A stretch of DNA of 64,000 nt from Gaiellasilicea sp963707575 (lineage in GTDB: Bacteria; Actinomycetota; Thermoleophilia; Gaiellales; Gaiellaceae), in the NCBI GenBank assembly GCA_963707575.1, contig OY970171.1, forward strand, positions 2,294,001-2,358,000. Direction: 5' to 3'. The notes under the pieces were generated by a model. It saw nothing but the letters and a program-made list of their open reading frames with translations, searched no databases and was not told the origin of the DNA. Below are positions 40,161 to 49,468 of this stretch, one piece after another. A program made the translations under genes and the position numbers. Positions within the stretch are counted from its first letter, which is position 1. Each line of letters begins with the position of its first letter.

Positions 40161-41168
40161 CTAGGACGCGAGCAGCGACTCGACCGTGGGATCGCCCTTG
40201 CGCCGCGTGGGGCGCAGCTCCTGCCACGTGCACTGGTCCGGGTCCTTGTCGGGCCGGAAGCGGATCAGCTTCGTGCCGTGGCGGAAGCGGTTCCCCTGCA
40301 CCTTGTCGTAGCGAACCTCCGCCACGAGCTCGGGCTTGAGCGGCGTCTCTTCGAGCTCGCCCGTGCCCCAGCGGTTCGGCTCCGAGAAGCGGCGCTCGTT
40401 CTTCTCGTCGAGCAGCGGCTTCACGAGGGCGGCGATCTCGTCGTGGTTCCGGGCGCCGATCGCGGCCGAGCCGACGTAGTCGAGGCCCCCGTCGTCGCGA
40501 TAGAGCCCGAGCAGCAGCGTGGCGAGCCGCTCCGGCCGCTCTTTCCAGCGCACGCCGACGACGACGCAGTCGGCCGTCTTGTGCTCCTTCACCTTGACGA
40601 CGCCCTCGCGTGAGCCGGGGAGGTAGGGCAGGCCGAGCCGCTTGCCGATCACGCCGTCGAGCCCGGCTGCCTCGAAGCGGTCGAGCCAGCCGGTGGCCGC
40701 CGCCAGATCGGTGGTGGCGGGGGAGATCCAGAAGCCCTCGCCTCGGCGCAGCAGCTCCGCACGGCGCTCCTCGAGCGGGCGCTCGTGCACCTTCTCGCCG
40801 TCCCAGAGGAGCAGGTCGAAGGCGATGAAGATGGCCGGGATCTCGGCGGACAGCCGCTTCACCCGGCTCTCGGCCGGATGTAGCCGCATCTGCATCGAGT
40901 CGAAGTCGAGCACGCCGTCGCGGGCGATCACGATCTCGCCGTCGAGCGCCGAGTGCGGCGGCAGGAGCTCGCCGAGCGGGGCCAGCTCCGGGAAGTAGCG
41001 GAGCAGCGGCCGCTCGTTCCGCGACCAGAGGGCGAGCTCGCCGCCGTCGTTCTCGAGCACGCCGCGGAAGCCGTCCCACTTGGGCTCGTACTGCCAGCCG
41101 TCGCCCTCGGGGAGCTCGCGCACGAGCTCAGCCTCCATCGGCGGGAAGGGGACGTTTGGACCTGGCAT
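40161..41168 (-). CDS. ATP-dependent DNA ligase (LigC/LigD ligase-domain type)
   Basis: The 335-residue protein has the adenylation motif EPKWDGFRGVLENDG with the nucleophilic Lys, DGEIVIARDG, FDLLLWDGEKVHERPLEERR, EGVVKVKEHKTADCVVVGVR and a C-terminal OB fold, the layout of small actinobacterial ligases LigC and the LigD ligase domain. It seals nicks with ATP, probably in end-joining or base-excision repair. The separate LigD-type polymerase lies on the far side of the PspC two-component genes, so the LigD parts are encoded apart. Confidence 0.92.
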   Translation of the reverse strand: MPGPNVPFPPMEAELVRELPEGDGWQYEPKWDGFRGVLENDGGELALWSRNERPLLRYFPELAPLGELLPPHSALDGEIVIARDGVLDFDSMQMRLHPAESRVKRLSAEIPAIFIAFDLLLWDGEKVHERPLEERRAELLRRGEGFWISPATTDLAAATGWLDRFEAAGLDGVIGKRLGLPYLPGSREGVVKVKEHKTADCVVVGVRWKERPERLATLLLGLYRDDGGLDYVGSAAIGARNHDEIAALVKPLLDEKNERRFSEPNRWGTGELEETPLKPELVAEVRYDKVQGNRFRHGTKLIRFRPDKDPDQCTWQELRPTRRKGDPTVESLLAS

Positions 41169-41188
41169 CGCCCGAGAAGGCTAACTGC

Positions 41189-41974
41189 ATGGACGAGCTC
41201 GCAGGCACCTGGGACGTCGAGCGCGTGAGCGGCTTTTTGCCGCCGCTGCTCGGGATGCGCAAGCACATCGGCCCACTCGTGGACGGGGTCGGGAGCGGCG
41301 AGACGACGCTCGGCCCTGTGCGGGCACCGTTCGACGTCGTCGGCACCCAGTTGCGCTACCGCGCGCCGTTCGACGCATTCGTCGACGTCCTCGAGCCCGA
41401 GGGCGACACCTGGAGCGGCCGCGCGCTCCTCAAGGGCCGCGAATACGGCCGCTTCCGGCTGAAGCCCGTGGTCGAGGCGCGTGCGAGCTCCGTCGAGGAC
41501 CAGCTCGTCCAGCACCTCGACGAGGCGATCGCGATGGAGGAGAGCGTCCGGCGCCTGCTCGACGGCATGATCGCGACGACGGACGATCCGCAGGTGATCG
41601 ACCTGCTCGAGCATCACAAGGTCGAGACCGAGCGGCACGCACAGCGCTTGCGCGCGCGGCTGGAGGCCCGAGGTGCCAAGCCGTCGATGATGCGCGAGGC
41701 GACCGGAGTGATCGGCGCGCTCGCGAAGCTGCCGCTCGACTTCGTGCGCGGCGAGAAGGCCGGCCGCAATGCGCGCGACGCCTTCGCGGCCGAGCACATG
41801 GAGATCGCGGCCTACCAGCTGCTCGAGCGCGTGGCGACGCGCGCCGGCGATGAGGAGACGGCCGAGGTGGCGCGCCAGAACCGTGCCGAGGAGGAGGCGA
41901 TGGCCCGCCGCCTCGACGAGCACTGGGACACCTTCGTCGACCTCTCACTCCGGGAAGAGCGCGTCCCCGACTAA
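41189..41974 (+). CDS. Lipocalin-like domain fused to a DUF892 ferritin-like domain
   Basis: The 261-residue protein has an N-terminal beta-rich domain (residues 1 to about 95: AGTWDVERVSGFLPPLLG, FRLKPVV) that looks like a small lipocalin-type barrel. A four-helix DUF892/YciE-like part follows (VEDQLVQHLDEAIAMEESVR, VETERHAQRLRARL, EHMEIAAYQLLERVATRAGD), with regularly placed Glu and His residues. YciE-type proteins are stress-induced and ferritin-like; iron binding is not shown. It starts 20 bp from the divergent ligase and ends at a terminator-repeat module. Confidence 0.7.
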   Translation: MDELAGTWDVERVSGFLPPLLGMRKHIGPLVDGVGSGETTLGPVRAPFDVVGTQLRYRAPFDAFVDVLEPEGDTWSGRALLKGREYGRFRLKPVVEARASSVEDQLVQHLDEAIAMEESVRRLLDGMIATTDDPQVIDLLEHHKVETERHAQRLRARLEARGAKPSMMREATGVIGALAKLPLDFVRGEKAGRNARDAFAAEHMEIAAYQLLERVATRAGDEETAEVARQNRAEEEAMARRLDEHWDTFVDLSLREERVPD

Positions 41975-41979
41975 GAATC

Positions 41980-42089
41980 GGGGCCGCTACGCGGCCCCCT
42001 TCAGGGATCTGCGCGATGAGGTATCCGCATACGCGGATGCCTCATCTGCGCCGGCTGGGTGGGGGCGCCGCGCGGAGCGGCGCCCCCAC
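41980..42089. repeat. Three-hairpin intergenic element and terminators
   Basis: Hairpin 1 (41980-41998) is GGGGCCGC/GCGGCCCC with a TAC loop and CTT after it. Hairpin 2 (42011-42051) pairs GATGAGG and ATCCGC with their complements. Hairpin 3 (42059-42089) is a perfect 13-bp stem GTGGGGGCGCCGC/GCGGCGCCCCCAC. Hairpin 1 plus TTCAGGG repeats what is seen at 13510-13537. It separates two convergent genes and probably stops transcription from both sides. Confidence 0.75.
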
Positions 42090-42095
42090 CTCTAG

Positions 42096-44381
42096 CTACG
42101 GCCGGCCGAGATCCGGCTTGCTGTAGTCGCAGACTCCCGTCGGGAAGATCTGCGCGAGCCGTGCGGCCTCGGCCGCAGACGGCGTCCACGATCCGTACGT
42201 CCCGTCGGCGATCGCCGTGGCGACCGGCTTCGTGGCGCACTTGTAGACGTTGCCTGCGATGGGGCCGCCCGCGACGATCCGCGAGGTGCTGAAGAGCGGG
42301 AAGCGCTGGGTGCACGGGCCGGCAAGCCCGGAGTCGAGGATCCCGCTCCAGACGCCCGCACCCGACGCGATCGGCGAGCCGTCCGCGTTGAAGCACTTGT
42401 CGACGGCTCCCGCCGGCTTGTTCCCGGCGACGCTCCGCTCGGGATGGGCGGCGATGTTGGCCATCCACTCGTCCATGACGGCGAAGGCCTGGGGCGTCTG
42501 GTCGAAGACGGCAGGCCCGTCGGTGAACCAGATGACGCCGTTCGAGGCATCGCCGTCGAAGTCCAGCATCCGCTGGCGGGCGGCGAAGGACTGGTGCGAG
42601 TTGTGCATGTTGAGCTCGCGCTCGAGGTAGTGCCGCCAGTCGATCACCGGGATGTCGATGTCGCCGCGGAACACGAGCCCCGAGTTGTAGGCAGCGTTCA
42701 TCGCCTCGATGCTGCCGACGCGCCTCGGGGCCGGAGTGGTTCCCCCGTCAAGGCTCAAGCGCATGTTGCGCCGGCTCCAGGGATCGAACTGGGCCGGGTT
42801 GGCGCAGAGGGCGACGATGAACGGGCAGCCCTCCTGCACCATGTCCTTCGATTCCTTCCAGCTGCCGGCGGTTGCGTTCAGCGTCAGGAACTCCGTCGGA
42901 GTGATGTGCCCGGCCTTCAGCGCGGCGAGGCCGTACTGAACGCCGACGTTGTCCCAGGTGGAGCGGCCGTAGCCGAAGGCGTCCACGCCGTAGACGTTCC
43001 GCACGTCGTCCCAGTGCGTCCACTTCACCGCCGCCATCACGGCGGGGTCGTAGAGCGCCTGCTCCGCGCCCGCGGTGCCGAAGAGCGGGTTCATCGCGAG
43101 GGGCGTGAGGCCACGCCAGCCGTTGATGCACTCGGTCGAGCCGGGGGTCCCGAGGACGGGGTTCGTGACCGTGTTGCTGGCCGCGAGGCCCTCGAGCCAG
43201 GTCCGGTTCGTCCAGATCTTCCACTTCGGGTTCGCCGCGTCGGTGACGTCCATGAAGTGCTCGAGCAGCTCGCAGTCGCCGACGTGGATCGTCTGCGTGA
43301 CCATGTCCGGGTACGAGTAGACCGGGATCGCGGCGTCGATCACCACGCCCTTGTGGTTTTGCCCGTAGACGTACTGCTGGATGCCGCCGCCGGAGGCGCC
43401 GATCCCGACCGTGTACCTCGGGACGCCGTACGCCTCGATGAAGTGCTCCTTCGTCATGATCGCCGTCTCACCGCCGAGCACGAGGTTGTAGTGCGTGTTC
43501 GTGCGGGTCCCGGTCGAGTAGGCGACGGCGTAGCCCTTCGAGAGGCCGTTGTGGTAGAGGTGGTCGCCGCCGCTCAGCGTGCCCTGCTGGTAGCCGATCG
43601 CGACGCCGCCGCTGAACGAGTAGATCAGGCGCCCGTTCCAGAGCGACGTGTCCGGCTCGTCCTCCGGGCCACCGGACGGGGGCGGGGCGAGGATCGCGAT
43701 CGAATAGATGAAGCGGTTGATCGTGCCGCGCTCGCGCCGGACGACGTAGGGCACCGTCTGCCCGTCGAGGGTCGTCGTCTGGGCGATGTTCGCGGGCAGC
43801 GGTCCCGCTGGGAGCGGCTGGAAGGAGCCGGTCGTCGTCCGGTAGAGGTAGTCGACCCGCGTCGTCGCGGAGCAGTCCTTGCTCCAGCCGCCGGGAACCG
43901 GCATCCCGATTCCAGCCTGGTTGTCGATCAGCGGCAGGCCGAGGCCCTGGCTGACCGTCTTGCAGACGAACGGCTGCTGCTGCGGGCCGGAGAAGATCGG
44001 GCCGGTGACCGGATGGTTGACGAGCGTCAGGTCGAAGGTCGGGCGTCCGTTGCCCTTGCCGTTCGAGTCGACGTGCAGCTCGTTGTCGCCGAGCTCGAGG
44101 TCCGTGACCATCCCGGTCAGCGTCTCGGCGTCCTTGTCGTAGGTCAGCGTGTTCGTGATGTCGATGCCGTTGACGGACACGGTCACCTTCTTCGGGCTGA
44201 CGTTCTTCGGGATCGACACCTCGACGAGCGCGTCGCCGCCGGTGACCATGTCGGCCGGGCTCGAGAGCACCCGGACGTCGAACGCCTTGTCGGGCTTGCG
44301 CTCACGGTCGGTGGCGGCTTGCGCCGGAACGGCCGCGAGCATGGCAACGGCGACAGCCGCCGCCAGGACGAATCGTCTCAT
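42096..44381 (-). CDS. Secreted DUF6351-type alpha/beta hydrolase-like protein
   Basis: The 761-residue protein has a signal peptide (MRRFVLAAAVAVAMLAAVPA, cleavage after AQA). A beta-sandwich region (to about residue 130) follows, then a large hydrolase-like domain with the nucleophile-elbow sequence YTVGIGASGGGIQQYVYG and later IPVIDWRHYLE and HNSHQSFAARQRM, which could supply acid and His. The domain set matches DUF6351, extracellular proteins related to esterases or depolymerases. Several Cys residues suggest disulfides. Substrate unknown. The ATG at 44381 was chosen because it opens the signal peptide. Confidence 0.75.
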   Translation of the reverse strand: MRRFVLAAAVAVAMLAAVPAQAATDRERKPDKAFDVRVLSSPADMVTGGDALVEVSIPKNVSPKKVTVSVNGIDITNTLTYDKDAETLTGMVTDLELGDNELHVDSNGKGNGRPTFDLTLVNHPVTGPIFSGPQQQPFVCKTVSQGLGLPLIDNQAGIGMPVPGGWSKDCSATTRVDYLYRTTTGSFQPLPAGPLPANIAQTTTLDGQTVPYVVRRERGTINRFIYSIAILAPPPSGGPEDEPDTSLWNGRLIYSFSGGVAIGYQQGTLSGGDHLYHNGLSKGYAVAYSTGTRTNTHYNLVLGGETAIMTKEHFIEAYGVPRYTVGIGASGGGIQQYVYGQNHKGVVIDAAIPVYSYPDMVTQTIHVGDCELLEHFMDVTDAANPKWKIWTNRTWLEGLAASNTVTNPVLGTPGSTECINGWRGLTPLAMNPLFGTAGAEQALYDPAVMAAVKWTHWDDVRNVYGVDAFGYGRSTWDNVGVQYGLAALKAGHITPTEFLTLNATAGSWKESKDMVQEGCPFIVALCANPAQFDPWSRRNMRLSLDGGTTPAPRRVGSIEAMNAAYNSGLVFRGDIDIPVIDWRHYLERELNMHNSHQSFAARQRMLDFDGDASNGVIWFTDGPAVFDQTPQAFAVMDEWMANIAAHPERSVAGNKPAGAVDKCFNADGSPIASGAGVWSGILDSGLAGPCTQRFPLFSTSRIVAGGPIAGNVYKCATKPVATAIADGTYGSWTPSAAEAARLAQIFPTGVCDYSKPDLGRP

Positions 44382-44460
44382 TGCGCCTCTCCCTTGATAG
44401 GAACCCCCCGTCTTCCGAGGCCCGACTATCTCGCGTCCGGGACGCGGCTGCAAGCGGGTG

Positions 44461-44775
44461 CTAGCGCAGCCAGGGGCCGAGCAGCTTCTCGATCTCCCGG
44501 CACCCGCGTGGCTGCGCGAGCCGGGCCTTCACGGTCCGGCCCTCGACGACCACGAGCGTCGGCAGCTCATCCACCTGGAAGCGCAGCATCAGCTGCGGGT
44601 GCTCCTCACCCTCCACGACGTGAAGGCGGAAGGTGGCGTGGTTGCGGCGACGCTGGAGCACCTGCGCGAGGTAGCCCTCCACGCGGCGGCTCTGACCAGA
44701 GCGGGCGGACGTGAAGAAGACGAGCTTGGGCTTCGTCGCCCCCGCGCGGGCGACTGCTGGTTCGGAAGTCGCCAT
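44461..44775 (-). CDS. Thioredoxin-fold protein lacking the CxxC motif
   Basis: The 104-residue protein has a thioredoxin layout: LVFFTSARSGQSRRVEGYLA where CxxC should be, a middle HATFRLHVVEGEEHPQLMLR strand and the cis-Pro loop VDELPTLVVVEGRTV. SGQS replaces the redox cysteines and the only Cys is late (PRGCREIEK), so dithiol chemistry is not possible. Such proteins may serve as binding modules or chaperone-like factors. It is divergent from fabF by 47 bp. Function unknown. Confidence 0.75.
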   Translation of the reverse strand: MATSEPAVARAGATKPKLVFFTSARSGQSRRVEGYLAQVLQRRRNHATFRLHVVEGEEHPQLMLRFQVDELPTLVVVEGRTVKARLAQPRGCREIEKLLGPWLR

Positions 44776-44822
44776 GCGGACCTCATTTCCGCGCAGAGGT
44801 GTTCGCTAACTACGATCCTGCG

Positions 44823-46048
<1,226 letters not shown>

Positions 46049-46052
<4 letters not shown>

Positions 46053-46570
46053 GCGGCGTCAGGCTCGTCCCGCTCGGACGGCAGCATCTCGAAGGTGTCG
46101 GCCGCCTCGTCCGCGACCCGTCCTCGGTTCGCCACACGCGCATCCCGGAGCCGGCGCCGGCCGACTTCCCCGAGCGGTGGCTCGAGCGCTACGAGGCCGG
46201 GCGCGTGGAGGGGACGCGTGAGGCATTCGCGATCGAAGACGCCACGGGTGCGTTCCTCGGCGTCGCGCTCGCGCCGAGCGTCGAACGGGTGGAGCGAACC
46301 GCCGAGCTCGGCTACATCGTCGCCCCGGAGGCTCGCGGCCGGGGCGTCGGCACCGAGGCGCTGCGCCTCCTGACCGAGTGGGCGCTCTCTGAGCAGGGCG
46401 TCGAGCGGATCGAGCTCCTGATCGCCGTCGACAACGAGCCCTCCAGGCTGATCGCGGCGCGGTGCGGCTACGTTCGCGAGGGCGTGCTCCGCTCGGTGTA
46501 CGTCAAGGAGGGCATCCGGGACGATCTGGAGGTCTGGTCGCGCCTGGCTTCCGATCCTCCGCCGGCGTGA
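46049..46570 (+). CDS. GNAT family N-acetyltransferase
   Basis: The 173-residue protein starts at a GTG overlapping the fabF stop (SGVRLVPLGRQHLEGVGRL). It has the acetyl-CoA loop AELGYIVAPEARGRGVGTEA and the LIAVDNEPSRLIAARCGYVR block of RimJ-like GNAT enzymes. It most likely acetylates a small molecule or protein N-terminus. Coupled translation with fabF ties it to that operon, though a link to fatty acids is not otherwise supported. The stop is 15 bp from the convergent HAD gene. Confidence 0.85.
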
Positions 46571-46585
46571 CCTAGCCCCCGAATG

Positions 46586-47236
46586 TCAGCGCGCCTGCAC
46601 GACGTCCGCCGTCAGCTCCTCGAGCGAGGAGAGCACGACGTCCGCGAGCGCCAGCGTGTCCGCTCCCGGCGGGTAGTGCGCGTTGGGAAGGGCGACCACG
46701 CGCATCCCCGCCGCGTGCGCCGCGCGAAGGCCGTTGGCGGAGTCCTCGACGGCCGCGCAGCGCGCGGGCTCGACGCCGAGCCGACGGGCGGCCTCGAGGA
46801 ACACGTCCGGGGCCGGCTTGCCGCGCGCGACCTCCTCCGACGACACCGTGGCCGCGAAGTGGCGTGCCAGGCCGGACGTCGCCAGCACGGCGTCGATCAG
46901 CGGCCGGTTGGAGGACGACGCGAGCGCGAGCGGGAACGATCCTGCCAGCCGCTCGATCGCCGCGACTGCGCCGTCGATCAGCGGTAGATCGTCGCGGTAG
47001 CGCACGAGCATGCGGCTCACGACCTCGTCGTTGAGCTCCTGCGGCGACTCGGCCAGCCCGAGCTCCTCGTGCAGGTAGCGCGACCACTCGCGTGAGCTCA
47101 TGCCCATCATGTCGGCCTGCGCGCGCTCGGTCCAGCGGCCGCCGCGCTCCCGTACGAGCGACTCCCTCACGTCGTCCCACACGGTCTCGCTGTCGATGAG
47201 GACGCCGTCCAGGTCGAACACGACGGCGGCGATCAC
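46586..47236 (-). CDS. HAD superfamily phosphatase (beta-phosphoglucomutase-like subfamily)
   Basis: The 216-residue protein carries all HAD motifs: VVFDLDGVLIDSE with the nucleophilic Asp pair, LALASSSNR as motif II, GKPAPDVFL as motif III Lys and AAVEDSANGLRAAHAAGM as motif IV. An alpha-helical cap follows motif I. Enzymes of this group remove phosphate from small sugars or nucleotides, or act as phosphoglucomutase. The GTG at 47236 overlaps the flavin reductase stop, so the two are co-transcribed. Confidence 0.9.
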   Translation of the reverse strand: MIAAVVFDLDGVLIDSETVWDDVRESLVRERGGRWTERAQADMMGMSSREWSRYLHEELGLAESPQELNDEVVSRMLVRYRDDLPLIDGAVAAIERLAGSFPLALASSSNRPLIDAVLATSGLARHFAATVSSEEVARGKPAPDVFLEAARRLGVEPARCAAVEDSANGLRAAHAAGMRVVALPNAHYPPGADTLALADVVLSSLEELTADVVQAR

Positions 47237-47703
47237 AGGCCTTCGTACTCGCCGCCGAGCCGCAGGAGCGGCGGTCCGGGCTCGCCCGCCTCGGCACGCT
47301 CGACGCTGCCGACGAAGAAGGTGTGGTCGCCGGCCGGGTGCTCGGCGGCGAGGCCGCACTCGAGCCAGGCGACGGCACCCGACAGCAGGGGCCCTCGCGG
47401 TGCATCGCGGGCGTCGATCCCGCTCCACAGGACGATGGGCGGCACGCCGCGCGCGAAGTGTCGCGCGAGCTCCACCTGGTCGGCCGCGAGCACGGAGACA
47501 GCGAAGCCTCCGGCCGCGCGCAGCAGCTCGTGCAGCGCAGCTCCCTGCGCGATCGAGATCCCCACGAGCGGAGGCTCGAGCGCGAGCGGGGTCAGCGAGG
47601 CGACGGTGAGCCCGAGGCGCTCGCCCTCCAGGTCGACGGTGACGACGCTGACGCCGGCGGGATGCCGGCGCAGCACGTCACGAAGGTCGTCGCCGGAGAC
47701 CAT
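47233..47703 (-). CDS. Flavin reductase-like (DIM6/NTAB) FMN-binding protein
   Basis: The 156-residue protein begins MVSGDDLRDVLRRHPAGVSV and has the split-barrel flavin motifs LGLTVASLTPLALEPPLVGI and FAVSVLAADQVELARHFAR, and the late GDHTFFVGSVERAE. Such proteins pass NAD(P)H electrons to FMN for a partner monooxygenase; none is seen nearby. The ATG at 47703 is favoured because upstream in-frame residues lack family similarity. It shares an operon with the HAD phosphatase. Confidence 0.88.
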   Translation of the reverse strand: MVSGDDLRDVLRRHPAGVSVVTVDLEGERLGLTVASLTPLALEPPLVGISIAQGAALHELLRAAGGFAVSVLAADQVELARHFARGVPPIVLWSGIDARDAPRGPLLSGAVAWLECGLAAEHPAGDHTFFVGSVERAEAGEPGPPLLRLGGEYEGL

Positions 47704-47904
47704 CCGGCGATCATAGGAACCGTGGGCCTGGCCGGCCCGGCTAAGGAGGGGTTGGCGAAATACAGCTGTGCCGTCTGGCCGCCCTGCTCGCCCCGATGCG
47801 GCGTCCTCCGTCGCGTCGAGAGCTTCAGCTATCGACGCTCCCTGCGTCCTTGCCTCGGAACGAGCAGCACACCCCGACGGCGAGCGGCATTCCGCCAAAC
47901 CCTC

Positions 47905-48816
47905 CTAGACGGCCTTGCAGAGCCCGTCGCCGGCGTAGTACTCCTTCTGGAAGGCGTGCCGCTCCAGGTCGAACGCGGGGTCGTACGAGCTCAGCGCGTC
48001 CTCCTCCCAGTAGATGTCCGGAGTGACGCCCGGGCCGATGATCGTGGCGCGGTAGCGCTCGCCGTGACCCTCGGGGCGACTGCCGTGCTTGTAGAAGCCG
48101 TAACAGAACTTCCCGGTGCCCTTGTGCATCAGGAAGCTGTTCTCGCGCTTCCAGCCGGCGCCGTAGGCCGAGTTGAACGTGTCGAGATAGAGGTTGCGAC
48201 CGAAGGTGTCGAGCGGGTTGCCCGTGGGCGTCGACTTGAAGCCGTGCACCGGCTTGCCGAGGTAGGTGAACGAGCCGAAGATGTGGTGGAACTTCTTGTA
48301 CGCCCAGTTCATGTGCACCTCGAGCACGGGCAGCGGGCCCTTCCAGTGCGAGAGGCGCAGCTCCCAGACGGACTGCTTCGCGGTCGACGCGAGCCCGTAG
48401 TTGGCGAGAGCGCGCTGCCACGACTGCACGGCCCAGTACGAGCCGTCGGGTGCTTTGCAGGACGCGACGAGCCACTGGAGCGGCGGGCCGTCGTAGGGGC
48501 GGCACCCGTCCTTGAAGGTCTTCCAGACCGGCCGCTTGTAGGTGCCGTAACCGCCGGAGTAGTCGAGCTTGAACTGGACCTGCGCGCGCGCCGTGGTCGG
48601 CTGGATCGCGTTGATCGCGCCCCAGGCGAGGACATTCCAGCGCTTCCCGCGCGAGTTGTAGCTCAGCAGCGCCTGGCCGTCGTTCGAGACCTGGAGCTCG
48701 ACGCCCGTCGCGTTCCGCTCGATCACCTCGGACGCGGAGGCGGTGGTGGGCAGGACTGCGCAGGCGACGAGCGCTGCGAGGAGGGCGAGGCGAAGGACGA
48801 ACCGGCGTGACCGCAT
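47905..48816 (-). CDS. Secreted protein of unknown function, paralog of 50500-51438
   Basis: The 303-residue protein has a signal peptide (RLALLAALVACAVLPTTASA). Its mature part includes WNVLAWGAINAI, FKLDYSGGYGTYKRP, CRPYDGPPLQWLVASC, APDGSYWAVQSWQRAL, ELRLSHWKGPLPVLEVH and GKFCYGFYKHG. The same blocks occur in the same order in the protein encoded at 50500-51438. Paired cysteines suggest disulfides. AAGGGG lies nine bases before the ATG at 48816. No catalytic motif was recognised. It probably acts outside the cell or on its surface. Confidence 0.7.
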   Translation of the reverse strand: MRSRRFVLRLALLAALVACAVLPTTASASEVIERNATGVELQVSNDGQALLSYNSRGKRWNVLAWGAINAIQPTTARAQVQFKLDYSGGYGTYKRPVWKTFKDGCRPYDGPPLQWLVASCKAPDGSYWAVQSWQRALANYGLASTAKQSVWELRLSHWKGPLPVLEVHMNWAYKKFHHIFGSFTYLGKPVHGFKSTPTGNPLDTFGRNLYLDTFNSAYGAGWKRENSFLMHKGTGKFCYGFYKHGSRPEGHGERYRATIIGPGVTPDIYWEEDALSSYDPAFDLERHAFQKEYYAGDGLCKAV

Positions 48817-48925
48817 GTTGAGAAACCCCTTGTCGAGAGACATCGCACGGGTTTTCGGCACCGGGCGCCCCGAGTTGAACTCCTGGAACGGGGGATTCGG
48901 GCCGAACGCGGGTTCCGGAACGACT

Positions 48926-48949
48926 GAGGGGCGGATCGCTCCGCCCCTC
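48926..48949 (-). terminator. Hairpin terminator after the DUF4383 gene
   Basis: GAGGGGCGGA and TCCGCCCCTC form a perfect 10-bp stem around a four-base loop, 23 bp after the stop of the leftward gene at 48973. Confidence 0.7.
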
Positions 48950-48972
48950 GTTCCGAGCCGATGTGGCGTGCT

Positions 48973-49395
48973 CTACGTGGTCGAGACGGTGGGCTCGCGG
49001 TCGCGCGTGAGCCCGAAACCGAGCCCGAGCAGTGCGACACCGAGTACGAGGTGCAGCCAGTCGTCCGCGTCGTTGACCGGGACCCAGTCCGCTCCGCCGA
49101 TCAGGCCGAGCAGGAAGAGCACGAGGTAGATCGCACCGCTTCCGATCAGGAAGGTCCGGGCGCCGCTGGGCGTGGCCGCCATGAAGATGCCGACGCCGAA
49201 GAGCGCATGGACGATGTTGTGGAGGACGCTCACCTGGAACAGGCCGAGCAGCTCCGCTTCGCTGCCGTCGCCGGCGAAGTCCAGGCCCTCGTACAGGTTC
49301 GTCGTGAGGCCCGGGATGAAGCCGGCGATCCCGACGAGGAGGAACACGAAGCCCACCAACCTGGCGACGATCTGAACGGGCGCGCCGTTGCTCAT
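48973..49395 (-). CDS. DUF4383 membrane protein
   Basis: The 140-residue protein has four hydrophobic helices. It fits DUF4383: VARLVGFVFLLVGIAGFIPG near the start, LLGLFQVSVLHNIVHALFG in the middle (the conserved FxVxxxHNxVHLxxG pattern), and DDWLHLVLGVALLGLGF at the end. These small proteins are common in actinobacteria and have no proven role. The gene is single, with a hairpin terminator behind it and GGAGGTTGG before the ATG. Confidence 0.88.
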   Translation of the reverse strand: MSNGAPVQIVARLVGFVFLLVGIAGFIPGLTTNLYEGLDFAGDGSEAELLGLFQVSVLHNIVHALFGVGIFMAATPSGARTFLIGSGAIYLVLFLLGLIGGADWVPVNDADDWLHLVLGVALLGLGFGLTRDREPTVSTT

Positions 49396-49468
49396 ACCAA
49401 CCTCCGGTGTGGATGGTCTCTGGGCGGGAGCGATTCTTCCCTGCCCGGCGCGCGTTTCCTGCCGGCTC

